Of a stretch of DNA of 64,000 nucleotides, positions 1 through 8,946 are shown piece after piece. The DNA lies in assembly GCA_016720935.1 (NCBI GenBank), contig JADKJP010000004.1:124001-188000 (forward strand), given 5' to 3'. Within the stretch, counting starts at the first letter, position 1; each line of letters begins with the position of its first letter. The notes below the pieces were generated by a model. That model ran no database searches. It was given only the letters and a program-made list of their open reading frames with translations, and was not told where the DNA came from. Source of the DNA: Bacteroidota bacterium (lineage in GTDB: Bacteria; Bacteroidota; Bacteroidia; AKYH767-A; 2013-40CM-41-45). The position numbers were made by a program, and so were the translations under genes.

Positions 1-3000
1 ATGTATTGGTAATTTCCGCAAAATCCAATGCTCCGGTAGAAGTGATGAATCCCGGATACGGACTTGTCAGCCCTGTTCCCTGGTCATAAAGAGTCACTTC
101 TGTGATACGAACAAAAGGAAGCGCTGCAGTTGCAGTCACATTCAAATTCGAAGTTCCATTGTTACAAACCGTGGAAGGCGTTGCAGTTGGAGTAACCGTC
201 TGAATCTGGATTCCTTTAGTAATAGTAGTAGTTGCAGTGGTTGTACAACCATTTGCAGTGGTAGTTCCTGTTACTGTATAAACAGTAGTTGCTGCCGGGC
301 TTGCATTCACCGATGTTCCGGTAGTTGCGTTGAGTCCGGCTGCAGGTGACCATGCATAGGTATCAGCTGTTCCGCTAGCAGTTACCGGAATCGCTGTTCC
401 GCAATATGTCGCGGAAGTCGGTGAAACCGATACTGAAGGACTTGGATTAACCGTTACAGTTACAGTTGCTGAGGTAGTCGACAAACAGTTGTCGGTAACA
501 GTAACTGTAAAGGTGGTTGTACCGCTTGGGAATACTGTAAGCGGAGAAGTTGTTCCGATTGAACTAACTCCGTCGCTCCAGTCATATGTATATGGAGCAC
601 CTCCACCTGTAACCCCTGCATCGAGGGATGTGGATTGTCCACTACAAATTGTAGCTGGAGTAGCGGTCGGAGTTGAAACGAGAGCAGCACCTACTGTTAC
701 TGAAGTTGTAGCTGAAAGAGAGCAACCGTTGCTCGCAGTAGCAGTAACTGTATAAGTAGTTGAAGCAGTCATTGCGATCGCATTCGGGTTATTGATAGCG
801 GTATTGTTCAGGAACGTTGCAGGACTCCAGGAATAACTGGAAACCGCGATAACGTTTGGAGTGAACACCTGCATATCGTTGGTAGCACCCCAAGCTACGT
901 TATTACGACCGGCAACAGGATAACCTACTGAACCAGTAGCATTTTCAATACCCTGAGTGGACGCAATTGCTGTGAGGTTATGTTGAGTTGTGATCAGACG
1001 AACAATGTTGGTAGTTTCTTCAAGGACAACTTGTCCATTGATCAACTCACCAACAGAACCGTCACCACGACCAGTTACGTTGAAACAAACCACAAGTTTG
1101 CGGTTCGGAGCAACTCCGGTCACACCATAAGTGATGTTTCCGGCAGATGCGTTCCAGTCGTCCCAACAAAGAGCAATGATGTTATTTGGCACAGCTGCAT
1201 TTGGCATAGCCACATCAGTCCAGGCAGTGCTGTATGCCGGATTGTTTGCAGTACCAGAACCATCACCCAACTGGACATTACCGTTGGTGCTGATAGTGAA
1301 TTGTGTATAGTTGACTCCAAAATAGTTAAAGCTGAAGCCAATTGCAGTAGCAGCCATAGTAGCATCATCACCAGACGGACCGGCATTCGCTCCACATGTT
1401 TCCAATGCATAAGTACCTGTTGTTTGAGTGTAAGTACCCAATGCAGGTGTGGTTGCAGTAGCCAGCAAAGCTGAGTTAGAACCATTACAAATGGTACTTG
1501 GCGTAGCAGTTGCCGTTAATGAAGTCAGGTTAAGTGAATAAGTGATAGAAGCTGTCGCAGTAGCTGTACAAGTATTCGCGTCTGTTCCGGTAACTGTATA
1601 AACAGTATTTGCGGAAGGATTCGCATTCACAGTAGTTCCTGTAGTAGCATTCAATCCTGTTGCAGGAGACCATGCATATGTCAAACCACCACTGGCTGTA
1701 AGTGCAAGAGCAGGAGCTCCGGCACAATACGTAGCTGTTGTCGGAGACACGGTAACAACGGCAGCAGGGTATACAATCAAATGAACCTCATTGGAAAGAA
1801 CTGAATCCCCGGTGTAAGAACATTTGAATGAAGCAACAAAATAACGATCGCTGGTATAAGCAGGAGTCGTTACACTTGTACCATTTCCACCCGGAACCTG
1901 GGTTCCCAATGGAGCCCATGTGCCTGAAGTTGTAGATTCATACCACGTAATTGTAACGCCCAGTGTTAAGTTAGGATCGTTTACTGTCAATAAAGTAGTA
2001 CCTGATCCGCAACGGAATGCAGGTGACAAACTTGCAGTTCCTGCAGTTGGAGCGCCGGAACAATTTGAAGGGCGGATGCCTTCGAATTCATCTGCACCGA
2101 TATCAGGAGCTGTACCTGTACCAACATAACCACCGTTACCCTGACGTGTTGTTACATCATGGTCATCAGTAATCGTAATAGGAGTAGTAATGTTCACAGC
2201 ACCGGATTCCATCAATGTTGCCACGCTTGGGTCAACGTGAATGAAATTGGCATTTGAACCTGTAGTACTCAGGTAAACCGGAGTCCAGTTGATAGAAGCA
2301 TTGTCCCGTGTAGAAACAAGCGTCTGGTAACCGCTCCAGTTATAAGCTGTTGTTCCATCATAATAAATGGTAGAAGCAACAAAGTTGTTGTTATTGGATG
2401 CCGCTGCATATGTCGTTAAAGTAGTGGTTGAACGACGGTAAGCAACTGCAAGACCTGCTCCATTCGCTGTAGAATTGTTGTGGAACAGGTTGTTACGCAA
2501 TGTGAGCGTAGGAGTTGTGCTTGCAGAAATCGCGCTGCTTCCGAAGAGAGCGCCGGAACTGGAAGCATTCAGATAAACAGAGTTGTAGAAAACACCTACA
2601 GTGGTACCACCCGTAATGTTCAGACCAATCACCGGGTTAGCGGCATTGGCAGCTGAAGCACGAAGGTCACCGACGATGTTGTTGTAAATGTTCGCATTTG
2701 TACCCGCAGAAAGGGTTATACCGGAAACAGAACCACCTGCCGCACTTGTTGACAGATCGTATACCTTATTCTTATATATAGCAGCTGATGTAGGTGCCGA
2801 AGAAGAAATACCTGTCACAACACTTGCTGCACCTGAAGAAGCCAGTGTGCCGATCGTGTTGGAATAAATGTTAGCATTTGGAGATGAGCAAGCAATACCA
2901 ACAACAGTACCACCGGTACCGGTTGAAGTAAGGTTGGTCAGTGTATTGCTATAAATAGAAGTAACACCGTTCGTGGTGCTTCCAGCATAAGTAATACCTG

Positions 3001-4639
3001 TTACAGCACCCTGACCCGTGACATTAGTGATGGTGTTACCATTCACAATGTTACCGCTACCACCGGCTGTACCTCCGTAATTGAGGTTCATGATTGTGAT
3101 AGCACTGGTACCACCTGTAATGTTAGAGAAGGTATTGTTTTGGAAGGTTTTATTATTCAAACTGGTACCTAAACCGTCTGTATTATTCCAACCAGTGATT
3201 CCTGTAGCACCTGTAACTGTAACATTCGAGAAATTGTTATTTCTGTGAAGGATTGTCACTGTTGCAGAAACTGTAGCAGAACCTGAAGTAAAGAACGTGA
3301 CAGTACCACCCGCACCACCTTTATTAAAGCCGGTAACGATTGAGTTAGCCTGAATGGTTTGTGAACCACCTGCAGGAATAGTCACACTATTGGAAATAAA
3401 CGTAACACTACCCGTTGAAGTAATATTCAGGTTCGTGAAAGTGTTATTATTAATAGTAGTATTCAGATCCGCGATAGCGCTACTGATTAATGTTGTTGTT
3501 CCGGAAGGAGAAGCCACATTATATCCGCAGTTCGCGAAATCATTCGCATTGATTGTAAGGTTGGTTGTCGCATTACCTGTTGTACCTTCTACAACAATAC
3601 CCTGAAGAGTACCGGTAGCAACACCTGTGGTAACTGAAATGCTGTTATTATTAATTGTTACAGCATTTGTACCAGTCGGAGCAGCGGAATAAGCTGGCAA
3701 GTAAATCCCGCGCAAAGTTCCGGATGAGGTAAGCAATCCGGCTGTATTGGAGCTGGTAATGCTATTACGTGAAATATTGACATTTCGAACATTTCGTACG
3801 AGAATACCATTCACAGTACCGGAAACGTTCAGATAGCCTGAAAATGTTCCGGTGTTTCCGTAATTGCTAAGTGTATTTCCAGTACCGGCACTTGATCCGC
3901 CGATATCGATATAATCAGCCTGGTCAGCAGCAGCGGTAGGTCCTACGTAAGTAATACCGTTGTTGACATTGCTGATGTTGTTTGTGTAAATTCTAAGACT
4001 ATCATTCGCACCTGTCACACCAGTAGCTGTAGCTGCAGTTGTTATTGCAGTCGGCGAGTGTGTAGAGTTTGAATAGATACCAAAAGTGTTCTGATACGTT
4101 CTGTTCAGGGAGATTGTGTTGCCCTGGATCGTATTGCTGCTTGCACCGTTGGTAGTGGTCGCATAAAGCAATGCCACACCCCACTCCGTCATGTTGTTGG
4201 TCGCTGCAGCAGTAGTTGTGTTCGCTGCATTTTCCTGCATGATGAAATTCTGGATGGTGACGAAATCCGCACCTACCAGTTTGATGATCGCATCGTTCAG
4301 CGCTCCGGCTGTCTGCGGTGTAAATGCAGTCAGTGTAAATCCGGCACCATCAATAACGATAGTGTTTGTTGCCGATCCCTGTGCGGTGATTGAAAAACCA
4401 CCCGCAGGAGCGGTTTCACTTGCAGTTAACGTGATCGTGACCGGCGAGGTAATCGTCGCAGCGTTCAACGCAGTTACTGCTGCAGCCAGGCTCGGATACG
4501 TCGGAGCCAGACCAGAGCCACTGTTCGTATTGACTTGTGCCGACGAGACATTGATCATGCCTGCAAGAAGCAGACAGCTCAAGCCCAGCCAACGCAGCCA
4601 ACGAACGAGTGTTCGTGTGTTGTAAACATTGTTTTCCAT
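1..4639 (-). CDS. Giant secreted beta-helix / Ig-like protein, C-terminus beyond the window (partial)
   Basis: An open frame of 1546 codons starts at ATG 4639 and runs off the left edge without a stop. Residues 1-35 form a signal peptide (Arg-rich start, hydrophobic core LSCLLLAGM, then SSAQ). Residues about 70-850 are rich in N-N-x-I/F and G-I turns, typical of a right-handed parallel beta-helix, and end with a DIGADEFEG motif that commonly closes such domains in Bacteroidota. Ig/PKD-like repeats of the type SP(A)TGLNATTGTxVNA and TVTGT follow. Residues about 1050-1210 resemble a nidogen-like sandwich (GFSFNYFGVNYTQF, ISTNGNVQLG, NNIIALCWDDWN). More Ig-like repeats run to the edge. A T9SS sorting domain is expected at the missing C-terminus but is not visible. 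Family knowledge suggests a secreted or surface-attached adhesin or glycan-binding protein; the ligand is unknown. It is monocistronic as far as can be seen. Confidence 0.85.
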   Translation of the reverse strand, partial: MENNVYNTRTLVRWLRWLGLSCLLLAGMINVSSAQVNTNSGSGLAPTYPSLAAAVTALNAATITSPVTITLTASETAPAGGFSITAQGSATNTIVIDGAGFTLTAFTPQTAGALNDAIIKLVGADFVTIQNFIMQENAANTTTAAATNNMTEWGVALLYATTTNGASSNTIQGNTISLNRTYQNTFGIYSNSTHSPTAITTAATATGVTGANDSLRIYTNNISNVNNGITYVGPTAAADQADYIDIGGSSAGTGNTLSNYGNTGTFSGYLNVSGTVNGILVRNVRNVNISRNSITSSNTAGLLTSSGTLRGIYLPAYSAAPTGTNAVTINNNSISVTTGVATGTLQGIVVEGTTGNATTNLTINANDFANCGYNVASPSGTTTLISSAIADLNTTINNNTFTNLNITSTGSVTFISNSVTIPAGGSQTIQANSIVTGFNKGGAGGTVTFFTSGSATVSATVTILHRNNNFSNVTVTGATGITGWNNTDGLGTSLNNKTFQNNTFSNITGGTSAITIMNLNYGGTAGGSGNIVNGNTITNVTGQGAVTGITYAGSTTNGVTSIYSNTLTNLTSTGTGGTVVGIACSSPNANIYSNTIGTLASSGAASVVTGISSSAPTSAAIYKNKVYDLSTSAAGGSVSGITLSAGTNANIYNNIVGDLRASAANAANPVIGLNITGGTTVGVFYNSVYLNASSSGALFGSSAISASTTPTLTLRNNLFHNNSTANGAGLAVAYRRSTTTLTTYAAASNNNNFVASTIYYDGTTAYNWSGYQTLVSTRDNASINWTPVYLSTTGSNANFIHVDPSVATLMESGAVNITTPITITDDHDVTTRQGNGGYVGTGTAPDIGADEFEGIRPSNCSGAPTAGTASLSPAFRCGSGTTLLTVNDPNLTLGVTITWYESTTSGTWAPLGTQVPGGNGTSVTTPAYTSDRYFVASFKCSYTGDSVLSNEVHLIVYPAAVVTVSPTTATYCAGAPALALTASGGLTYAWSPATGLNATTGTTVNANPSANTVYTVTGTDANTCTATATASITYSLNLTSLTATATPSTICNGSNSALLATATTPALGTYTQTTGTYALETCGANAGPSGDDATMAATAIGFSFNYFGVNYTQFTISTNGNVQLGDGSGTANNPAYSTAWTDVAMPNAAVPNNIIALCWDDWNASAGNITYGVTGVAPNRKLVVCFNVTGRGDGSVGELINGQVVLEETTNIVRLITTQHNLTAIASTQGIENATGSVGYPVAGRNNVAWGATNDMQVFTPNVIAVSSYSWSPATFLNNTAINNPNAIAMTASTTYTVTATASNGCSLSATTSVTVGAALVSTPTATPATICSGQSTSLDAGVTGGGAPYTYDWSDGVSSIGTTSPLTVFPSGTTTFTVTVTDNCLSTTSATVTVTVNPSPSVSVSPTSATYCGTAIPVTASGTADTYAWSPAAGLNATTGTSVNASPAATTVYTVTGTTTANGCTTTATTTITKGIQIQTVTPTATPSTVCNNGTSNLNVTATAALPFVRITEVTLYDQGTGLTSPYPGFITSTGALDFAEITNT

Positions 4640-5335
4640 GTTGGTTTGATTTAAGTTAATGATTATTGTTGATTGTTAATTTTTATAGCGGCAGTGGATA
4701 AAAAAAAATGCATCCCCATAAAGAATATGGAAATGCATCTCACAGTGAGAGTCGTAGTACAATTATTACGCGATGTAAAGTTCACGCAAGTTTCTGTGTT
4801 AAGTTTTGTCAGGTATGCAGATTGCCTCGTTGATGAAAGGCTTGTAAAGATTAGTATTTCTTTTGATAAGTACAAGAACTTTTTTTAAACATTCTGTTAA
4901 ATCCCCTAATCAAATAGCCCGTTCTGTACTTTTTATCATTCCATAATATTAGTCCATTTCTTGAAATTATGCAAGAAAAATGGGTCGATACTTTTTAACA
5001 TTTTGGTGAATGGCTCATAATTCTCGGTGAATTCACCATTTATAATCAAAGTCAATATTGATTAATTTTCAATCTCCTTCATTTCTAAGGACATAAGCCA
5101 ATCTTCGAATTCATGCAATTTTAAAGGTTTCCCGGTAAGAAGCTTTTACCAAATCTTTAGGGCTCTATTAAATCATTCCCCGTTTTGAACGAAACCGGGA
5201 TTTATAATTCCGAAAAAAGAAGTGTAATCAATGCAGCATGTGCAGTATTTCAGAGCCTCAAAACGCCAGCCACTAACCACTAAGCACTAACCACTAAGCA
5301 CTAACCACTAAGCACTAACCACTAAAAACTAAAAA
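4640..5335. other. Intergenic region with a terminator-like hairpin
   Basis: About 700 bp of AT-rich sequence between the giant secreted protein and the Wzi-like gene. It holds the hairpin at 4709-4738 and the heptamer array starting at 5270. Overlapping small open frames occur on both strands around 4663-4888, but they have no protein-like composition or recognisable domain. No TAnnTTTG match was found just upstream of 4639. Confidence 0.6.
4700..4738 (-). terminator. Intrinsic-terminator-like hairpin upstream of the beta-helix gene
   Basis: Read on the minus strand, two ATGCAT hexamers (4733-4738 and 4709-4714) bracket CCATA/TATGG arms. They form an imperfect stem of about 13 bp with a short loop, followed at once by a run of nine T (plus-strand A run 4700-4708). 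It lies about 60 nt before the ATG at 4639. It could end a transcript coming from the 4740-5335 region or from the Wzi-like gene, or act as a leader attenuator. Confidence 0.55.
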
Positions 5336-5343
5336 CTAAAAAC
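5270..5343. repeat. Heptanucleotide tandem array (CCACTAA/GCACTAA)
   Basis: Ten consecutive 7-bp units: alternating CCACTAA and GCACTAA, then AAACTAA copies. On the minus (coding) strand this reads as TTAGTGG/TTAGTGC repeats. The TAG stop of the Wzi-like gene (5336-5338) is formed by the array itself. A related array lies 3' of the glycosyltransferase at 27700. Confidence 0.9.
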
Positions 5344-6982
5344 CAACATTCCCTCCCACATTGATCGTAGTTTGCTTCCCTGCCATGTTTGGCATCGAAT
5401 ATACATCCCGCATTATGCCTTTGTGTTCGGAGGAAGATATACCCAAAAACAACCATGCATCATTCAGCACCTGATAGCGTGCAAGCAAAGACATCTCATT
5501 CATCTCCCAATATGTTCTGCTTAAAAATGGCAGTCCCAAACCATTCCCTACAGGGTCAGAAGAAACACCTGTGTAAGCGTATTCAAAACCTTTTGTGGCC
5601 ATGGTATAAGAGGCTTGTACAAACAGTTTCGACACGGGTTTAAAACCTATACTTAAAAAAACTTCTTCCGCGTTGTCGCCTAAATAATGCCCCATGTTGT
5701 AACTGCTCGAAGCGAATGTTGCAGTTGAAATATAATGCCGGTAAGCCAGCGGATTTGTTCGCGTGTATTCCGCCGTAAGGAATAAATTCTGAAGTCCAAG
5801 ATTACTCAGTCGTGCACCCGCTTTCATTGATAAAAAATTTGTGTGCTTGTCTTTATCAGTTGCCCGGCCCAATGCGATTTCATCAATGAACAAACTTGCG
5901 TACAAATGCACATTACGAATATTGCGTGAACTGATATTAAAAAACAACTGGGAATTTTGTCCAAGGAAATTACTTCCCGTTGAAGTCTGCGCGTGATCAA
6001 CAGTCTTGTAAAAAAAGAAAGGAATCAGGTAAGCAGGTTGCACGTTCTGATCACTGTAAATGATCGAATTCCCTATGGAAAACTGGAACTTCTTTATGGG
6101 AGTAAAAGTGAACAGATTCGCCGCCATGTATTTCGGCCGATACGTTTTACGAAGCGATTGGCCGTTTACATAAAGTCGTGAACTATCGACCACATCCGAA
6201 ACCAGCCAGCCATGAACATAATTGAAATCAAACCATCTCACAGGCTGAAGATGCAATTTCAGCATAGTGAAACTGGGCTGGTGCCCGGAAAGAATGTTCG
6301 AGCCATGGTAATTATCTCCCCATACAAGATGATCCTTGATCAATCCCAAACTCCCCCATGACCAGGAATAAGTCAAGCCTCCGCGCATTTCGTCAAAGTC
6401 CCCTCCCCCTTTTGTATCTACTTTGTAATTCGACGCGTCATTTTGGTTGAGGTACATGGGATCACTCATGCGTTTACTTTCATGGTTGTCACGCAGACTC
6501 GCGTAAAATCCAAAATGTTCACCTACATAAGCAAATGCCTCTGCTCCGTTCCAGCGATGATAGAACGAACCCGAATCGTTATTGTACACACTCATTCCAA
6601 GTATAGGATTCAAAGAAAAAGTAAAGAGCGTGTCTTTGTAATACAACAAATCCAAACGCTTTTTAAAATTCTTGTCCGCCTTCAATTCTTTGTTGTAATC
6701 TTTTAGATAAAAATCAAGGTCCTTGATTTGTCTTGGATTCAACTCCTCCCTTTTACCGGAAGCTTCTCCCAGCTTTTTCGCGATGAATATTCTTGAATAA
6801 GGCTTGATCGCTGAATTTACATTGATGACCCCGGCATTCGCCAGCTCATCAATAAAATCATATACATCCGCATTGCTGACATGCTGGTATACCTCCTGAG
6901 CCTTAACGGAACTCAGACCACAGCATGTTTGAATAAATAAATAAAGCAGGATACTAAAGCTGATTCCCCTTGTCTTGTACAT
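5336..6982 (-). CDS. Capsule-assembly Wzi-like outer-membrane protein
   Basis: 548 aa starting at ATG 6982, with a signal peptide ending near residue 29 (SSVKAQ|EV). An N-terminal alpha-helical segment (VYDFIDELANAGVI, residues about 40-53) is typical of the Bacteroidota Wzi-like family. The rest shows alternating beta-strands with aromatic girdles, as in an outer-membrane beta-barrel, ending in the aliphatic/glycine pattern TTINVGGNVGF with a terminal Phe. Wzi in Gram-negative bacteria is a lectin-like barrel that holds capsule at the surface, and its place at the 3' end of a polysaccharide locus fits that role. The stop codon lies inside a heptamer array. The family call rests on motif recall and context; the strand pattern alone supports only 'outer-membrane barrel'. 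Confidence 0.65.
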   Translation of the reverse strand: MYKTRGISFSILLYLFIQTCCGLSSVKAQEVYQHVSNADVYDFIDELANAGVINVNSAIKPYSRIFIAKKLGEASGKREELNPRQIKDLDFYLKDYNKELKADKNFKKRLDLLYYKDTLFTFSLNPILGMSVYNNDSGSFYHRWNGAEAFAYVGEHFGFYASLRDNHESKRMSDPMYLNQNDASNYKVDTKGGGDFDEMRGGLTYSWSWGSLGLIKDHLVWGDNYHGSNILSGHQPSFTMLKLHLQPVRWFDFNYVHGWLVSDVVDSSRLYVNGQSLRKTYRPKYMAANLFTFTPIKKFQFSIGNSIIYSDQNVQPAYLIPFFFYKTVDHAQTSTGSNFLGQNSQLFFNISSRNIRNVHLYASLFIDEIALGRATDKDKHTNFLSMKAGARLSNLGLQNLFLTAEYTRTNPLAYRHYISTATFASSSYNMGHYLGDNAEEVFLSIGFKPVSKLFVQASYTMATKGFEYAYTGVSSDPVGNGLGLPFLSRTYWEMNEMSLLARYQVLNDAWLFLGISSSEHKGIMRDVYSMPNMAGKQTTINVGGNVGF

Positions 6983-7089
6983 ACGTGAATATTGGCTTGT
7001 ACAAGTATAATAAATTTAAAGCAATTTTGTTGTTCTGGATTGTATTTGGTAGTCTATACGGGGTAAATGTATGGATGGGATTGGTGTAG

Positions 7090-7138
7090 GGGGACGAGGG
7101 ACGGGGGACGGGGCAAAAGGCAAAAGGCAAAAGGCAAA
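7090..7138. repeat. Mixed heptamer arrays (GGGACGA/G and GCAAAAG)
   Basis: Three units of a GGGACGR heptamer are followed directly by three to four units of GCAAAAG, which merge into the AAAATCT array at 7136. The flank GTGTAGGGGGACGAGGGAC matches, in reverse complement, the array near 61010-61034 that ends in TCCCTACAC. The same short element therefore occurs about 54 kb apart. Confidence 0.8.
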
Positions 7139-7214
7139 AATCTAAAATCCAAAATCTAAAATCTAAAATCTAAAATCTAAAATCTAAAATCCAAAATCCA
7201 AAATCTAAAATCCA
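7136..7214. repeat. Heptanucleotide array (AAAATCT/AAAATCC)
   Basis: About eleven 7-bp units of AAAATCT or AAAATCC. The array ends flush with the stop codon (7216-7218) of the sugar transferase gene. On that gene's coding strand it reads GATTTTA/GATTTTG immediately after TGA. The same heptamer in the same orientation relative to its gene lies 3' of the plus-strand methyltransferase (27519-27560). Confidence 0.9.
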
Positions 7215-7215
7215 A

Positions 7216-8379
7216 TCACTTACTTCTCGCCTTCTTGATAAGTATATTGTAAAAAGCAGCGAAGAAATATTTGAAATCAGTGAAAAACGGATGTCGTTCG
7301 TAGGATGTAAGATACCTCATTTCCGACTCCTGAATTTCTTCGAGTGTCTTTGGAAGGTCTACATAGAATGGAGGGATTAATCCGGGTTTGTGTCCGGCAC
7401 GTTTCTGTTTTAATTCTTCAGAATAAAGACTGAGATAATGCGCGCTCAAAGGTCTCACCCCGACAATTTTCAGATCACCTCTCAGGAGATTCCAGATCAT
7501 CGGCAATTCATCAATCCAGTATTTTCTGAAGATTTTTCCCAGAGTAGATACACGGAAATCATCTTTCAGTTTACCTCCATCGGCCAGTTTATTCTTTTCA
7601 TATACATACGCCTGGATGTATTCAGAATATGCATGCATGGTCCGCATCTTAAAAACATAAATCACCTTGCCATTCTTACCATGCCTGCGCATTTTAAAAA
7701 TCGGACCGTAATGACGTTCATGATTGAACAAGGGTTTTTTCACCTTGCTGGCAACGAAGTACAGATTGCTTCCGATAAATTTCTTTTCTACGATTTCAAA
7801 TCCGGCAGCATATAATCTACCGAGAGTTTCTGTGCGGGACATCACTTTATTCCGTCCACCGGTGAGCCAGAAATAAATCGAACGTGTTACAGGCAATTTC
7901 GGAAATACACGTTTGAGAATAAAATCAAGAACATAATAAATGCTGTTCAATACAGGTGGAAACTTTTTCATGATGCGCTGACGGCGCAAATATTTTGTTT
8001 CCACACAACCGACAAATTTTCCACCCATCGGCAGGTGCAGGTTTACTGAATAAAAGAAATGATTAATTTCCTTTATATCATTTACCCGTTTCAAATTGAC
8101 AATCGTTTCGTAGGTCTTCGGCAACTGCAGAATGCTCTCCGATATGGATGTACGAAGGATGGTGCTGGCTGAAGCCGACAAATCACAATACTGGCTGATG
8201 AATGCCCGTACATCTTTTTGCATTCCACCGATCTTTTCCAGATGCGGTTTTGGAACGAATTTTCTTCTGACAGGCTTAGCGGGAGAATAATTTGAGGCAA
8301 TGGCGCCTGACCCCGAATAGCTTGCCGCTCCCCGGAACCGGTACATCCATTTTGACCCGAAATTATTGCTCTTTTTCAT
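7216..8379 (-). CDS. Undecaprenyl-phosphate sugar transferase (PglC/WcaJ catalytic domain) with atypical N-terminus
   Basis: The C-terminal half is a bacterial sugar-transferase domain: KMRTM near residue 247, KLKDDFRVSTLGKIFRK, then WIDELPMIWNLLRGDLKIVG with the Asp-Glu dyad near residue 292 that is catalytic in PglC, and VRPLS. It should transfer sugar-1-phosphate to undecaprenyl phosphate and start repeat-unit synthesis. The usual KRxxD start and long hydrophobic hairpin in front of the catalytic core are missing. Residues about 105-215 instead resemble the back half of a Rossmann methyltransferase (NLHLPMGGKFVGCVET; SRTETLGRLYAAGFEIVE). No SAM-binding motif I is visible, so that part is probably structural or regulatory. 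ATG 8379 is preferred; an in-frame GTG lies two codons upstream (8385). A heptamer array abuts the stop. Counted from the GTG, length is 389 aa. Confidence 0.8.
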   Translation of the reverse strand: MKKSNNFGSKWMYRFRGAASYSGSGAIASNYSPAKPVRRKFVPKPHLEKIGGMQKDVRAFISQYCDLSASASTILRTSISESILQLPKTYETIVNLKRVNDIKEINHFFYSVNLHLPMGGKFVGCVETKYLRRQRIMKKFPPVLNSIYYVLDFILKRVFPKLPVTRSIYFWLTGGRNKVMSRTETLGRLYAAGFEIVEKKFIGSNLYFVASKVKKPLFNHERHYGPIFKMRRHGKNGKVIYVFKMRTMHAYSEYIQAYVYEKNKLADGGKLKDDFRVSTLGKIFRKYWIDELPMIWNLLRGDLKIVGVRPLSAHYLSLYSEELKQKRAGHKPGLIPPFYVDLPKTLEEIQESEMRYLTSYERHPFFTDFKYFFAAFYNILIKKARSK

Positions 8380-8385
8380 CTTCAC

Positions 8386-8946
8386 AGAATTAGCTGCTGT
8401 AGGTGCAAATTAACCCGACAGACCCCGAAAGGAAACTTAATTCAGTGAAATCTTTACAGAAACACGTGAAGACAGCCATTCTGATGGCGAATAGCGCCAT
8501 CATCGCTGCAACCGGACAAATAAAACTAACCCCCTTATCTGAATCGCAGAATACAGATATAGTCCTGAAATGACTAAATAATTAAAGGGTTTGGAGTACT
8601 GTTAAATCCGTTTGTAATCGTGTTTACTGAAATGAAGCAATTAAGTTAAGTTCCCTTTTGTTGATAAAGTAAAGCTAAAAAAATAATTGACTTCTTCCAA
8701 GAAAATGGAATATAAACCCACGAATGCTTGATTTTACCGCAAAATCGAAACTGCGGTATCTATAATTTCATTCAATTTGCAGACAATGGATCAATTATCG
8801 AGGAAAATTTTCAAATAATATATAGTCTCGCTTTGCCGCAATTATGTTGAATCCAAATTTTATCCCATCGTGTTTTCACAACCAAAATACAGATGGGCTT
8901 CATCAAGTTTAAACATAAAATGAAATCATATGGTAACCTGACAATC
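8386..8946. other. Intergenic region between sugar transferase and DUF354 gene
   Basis: About 560 bp separate these two minus-strand genes, the longest gap in the polysaccharide locus. It is AT-rich, holds one perfect inverted repeat (8482-8502) and no convincing open frame. It probably contains the promoter of the sugar transferase gene, but I could not identify a TAnnTTTG motif there. Confidence 0.5.
8482..8502. promoter_or_regulatory. Perfect inverted repeat upstream of the sugar transferase
   Basis: TGATGGCG and CGCCATCA form an 8-bp perfect stem around the loop AATAG, about 100 bp before the sugar transferase start. No T-run follows on either strand, so a terminator is unlikely. An operator or RNA hairpin is possible. 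Confidence 0.35.

Noticed and set aside
460..2129. Several plus- and minus-strand frames within the left-edge gene
   Set aside because: They are shadows of the long minus-strand frame, whose Ser/Thr/Ala-rich codons leave other frames open.
4663..4888. Overlapping small open frames on both strands
   Set aside because: They overlap the terminator-like hairpin and each other; neither has a domain or a sensible start region.
5270..5343. Short tandem repeats as a possible CRISPR or attachment site
   Set aside because: The unit is 7 bp with no spacers, and there is no integrase, tRNA or other mobile gene nearby.
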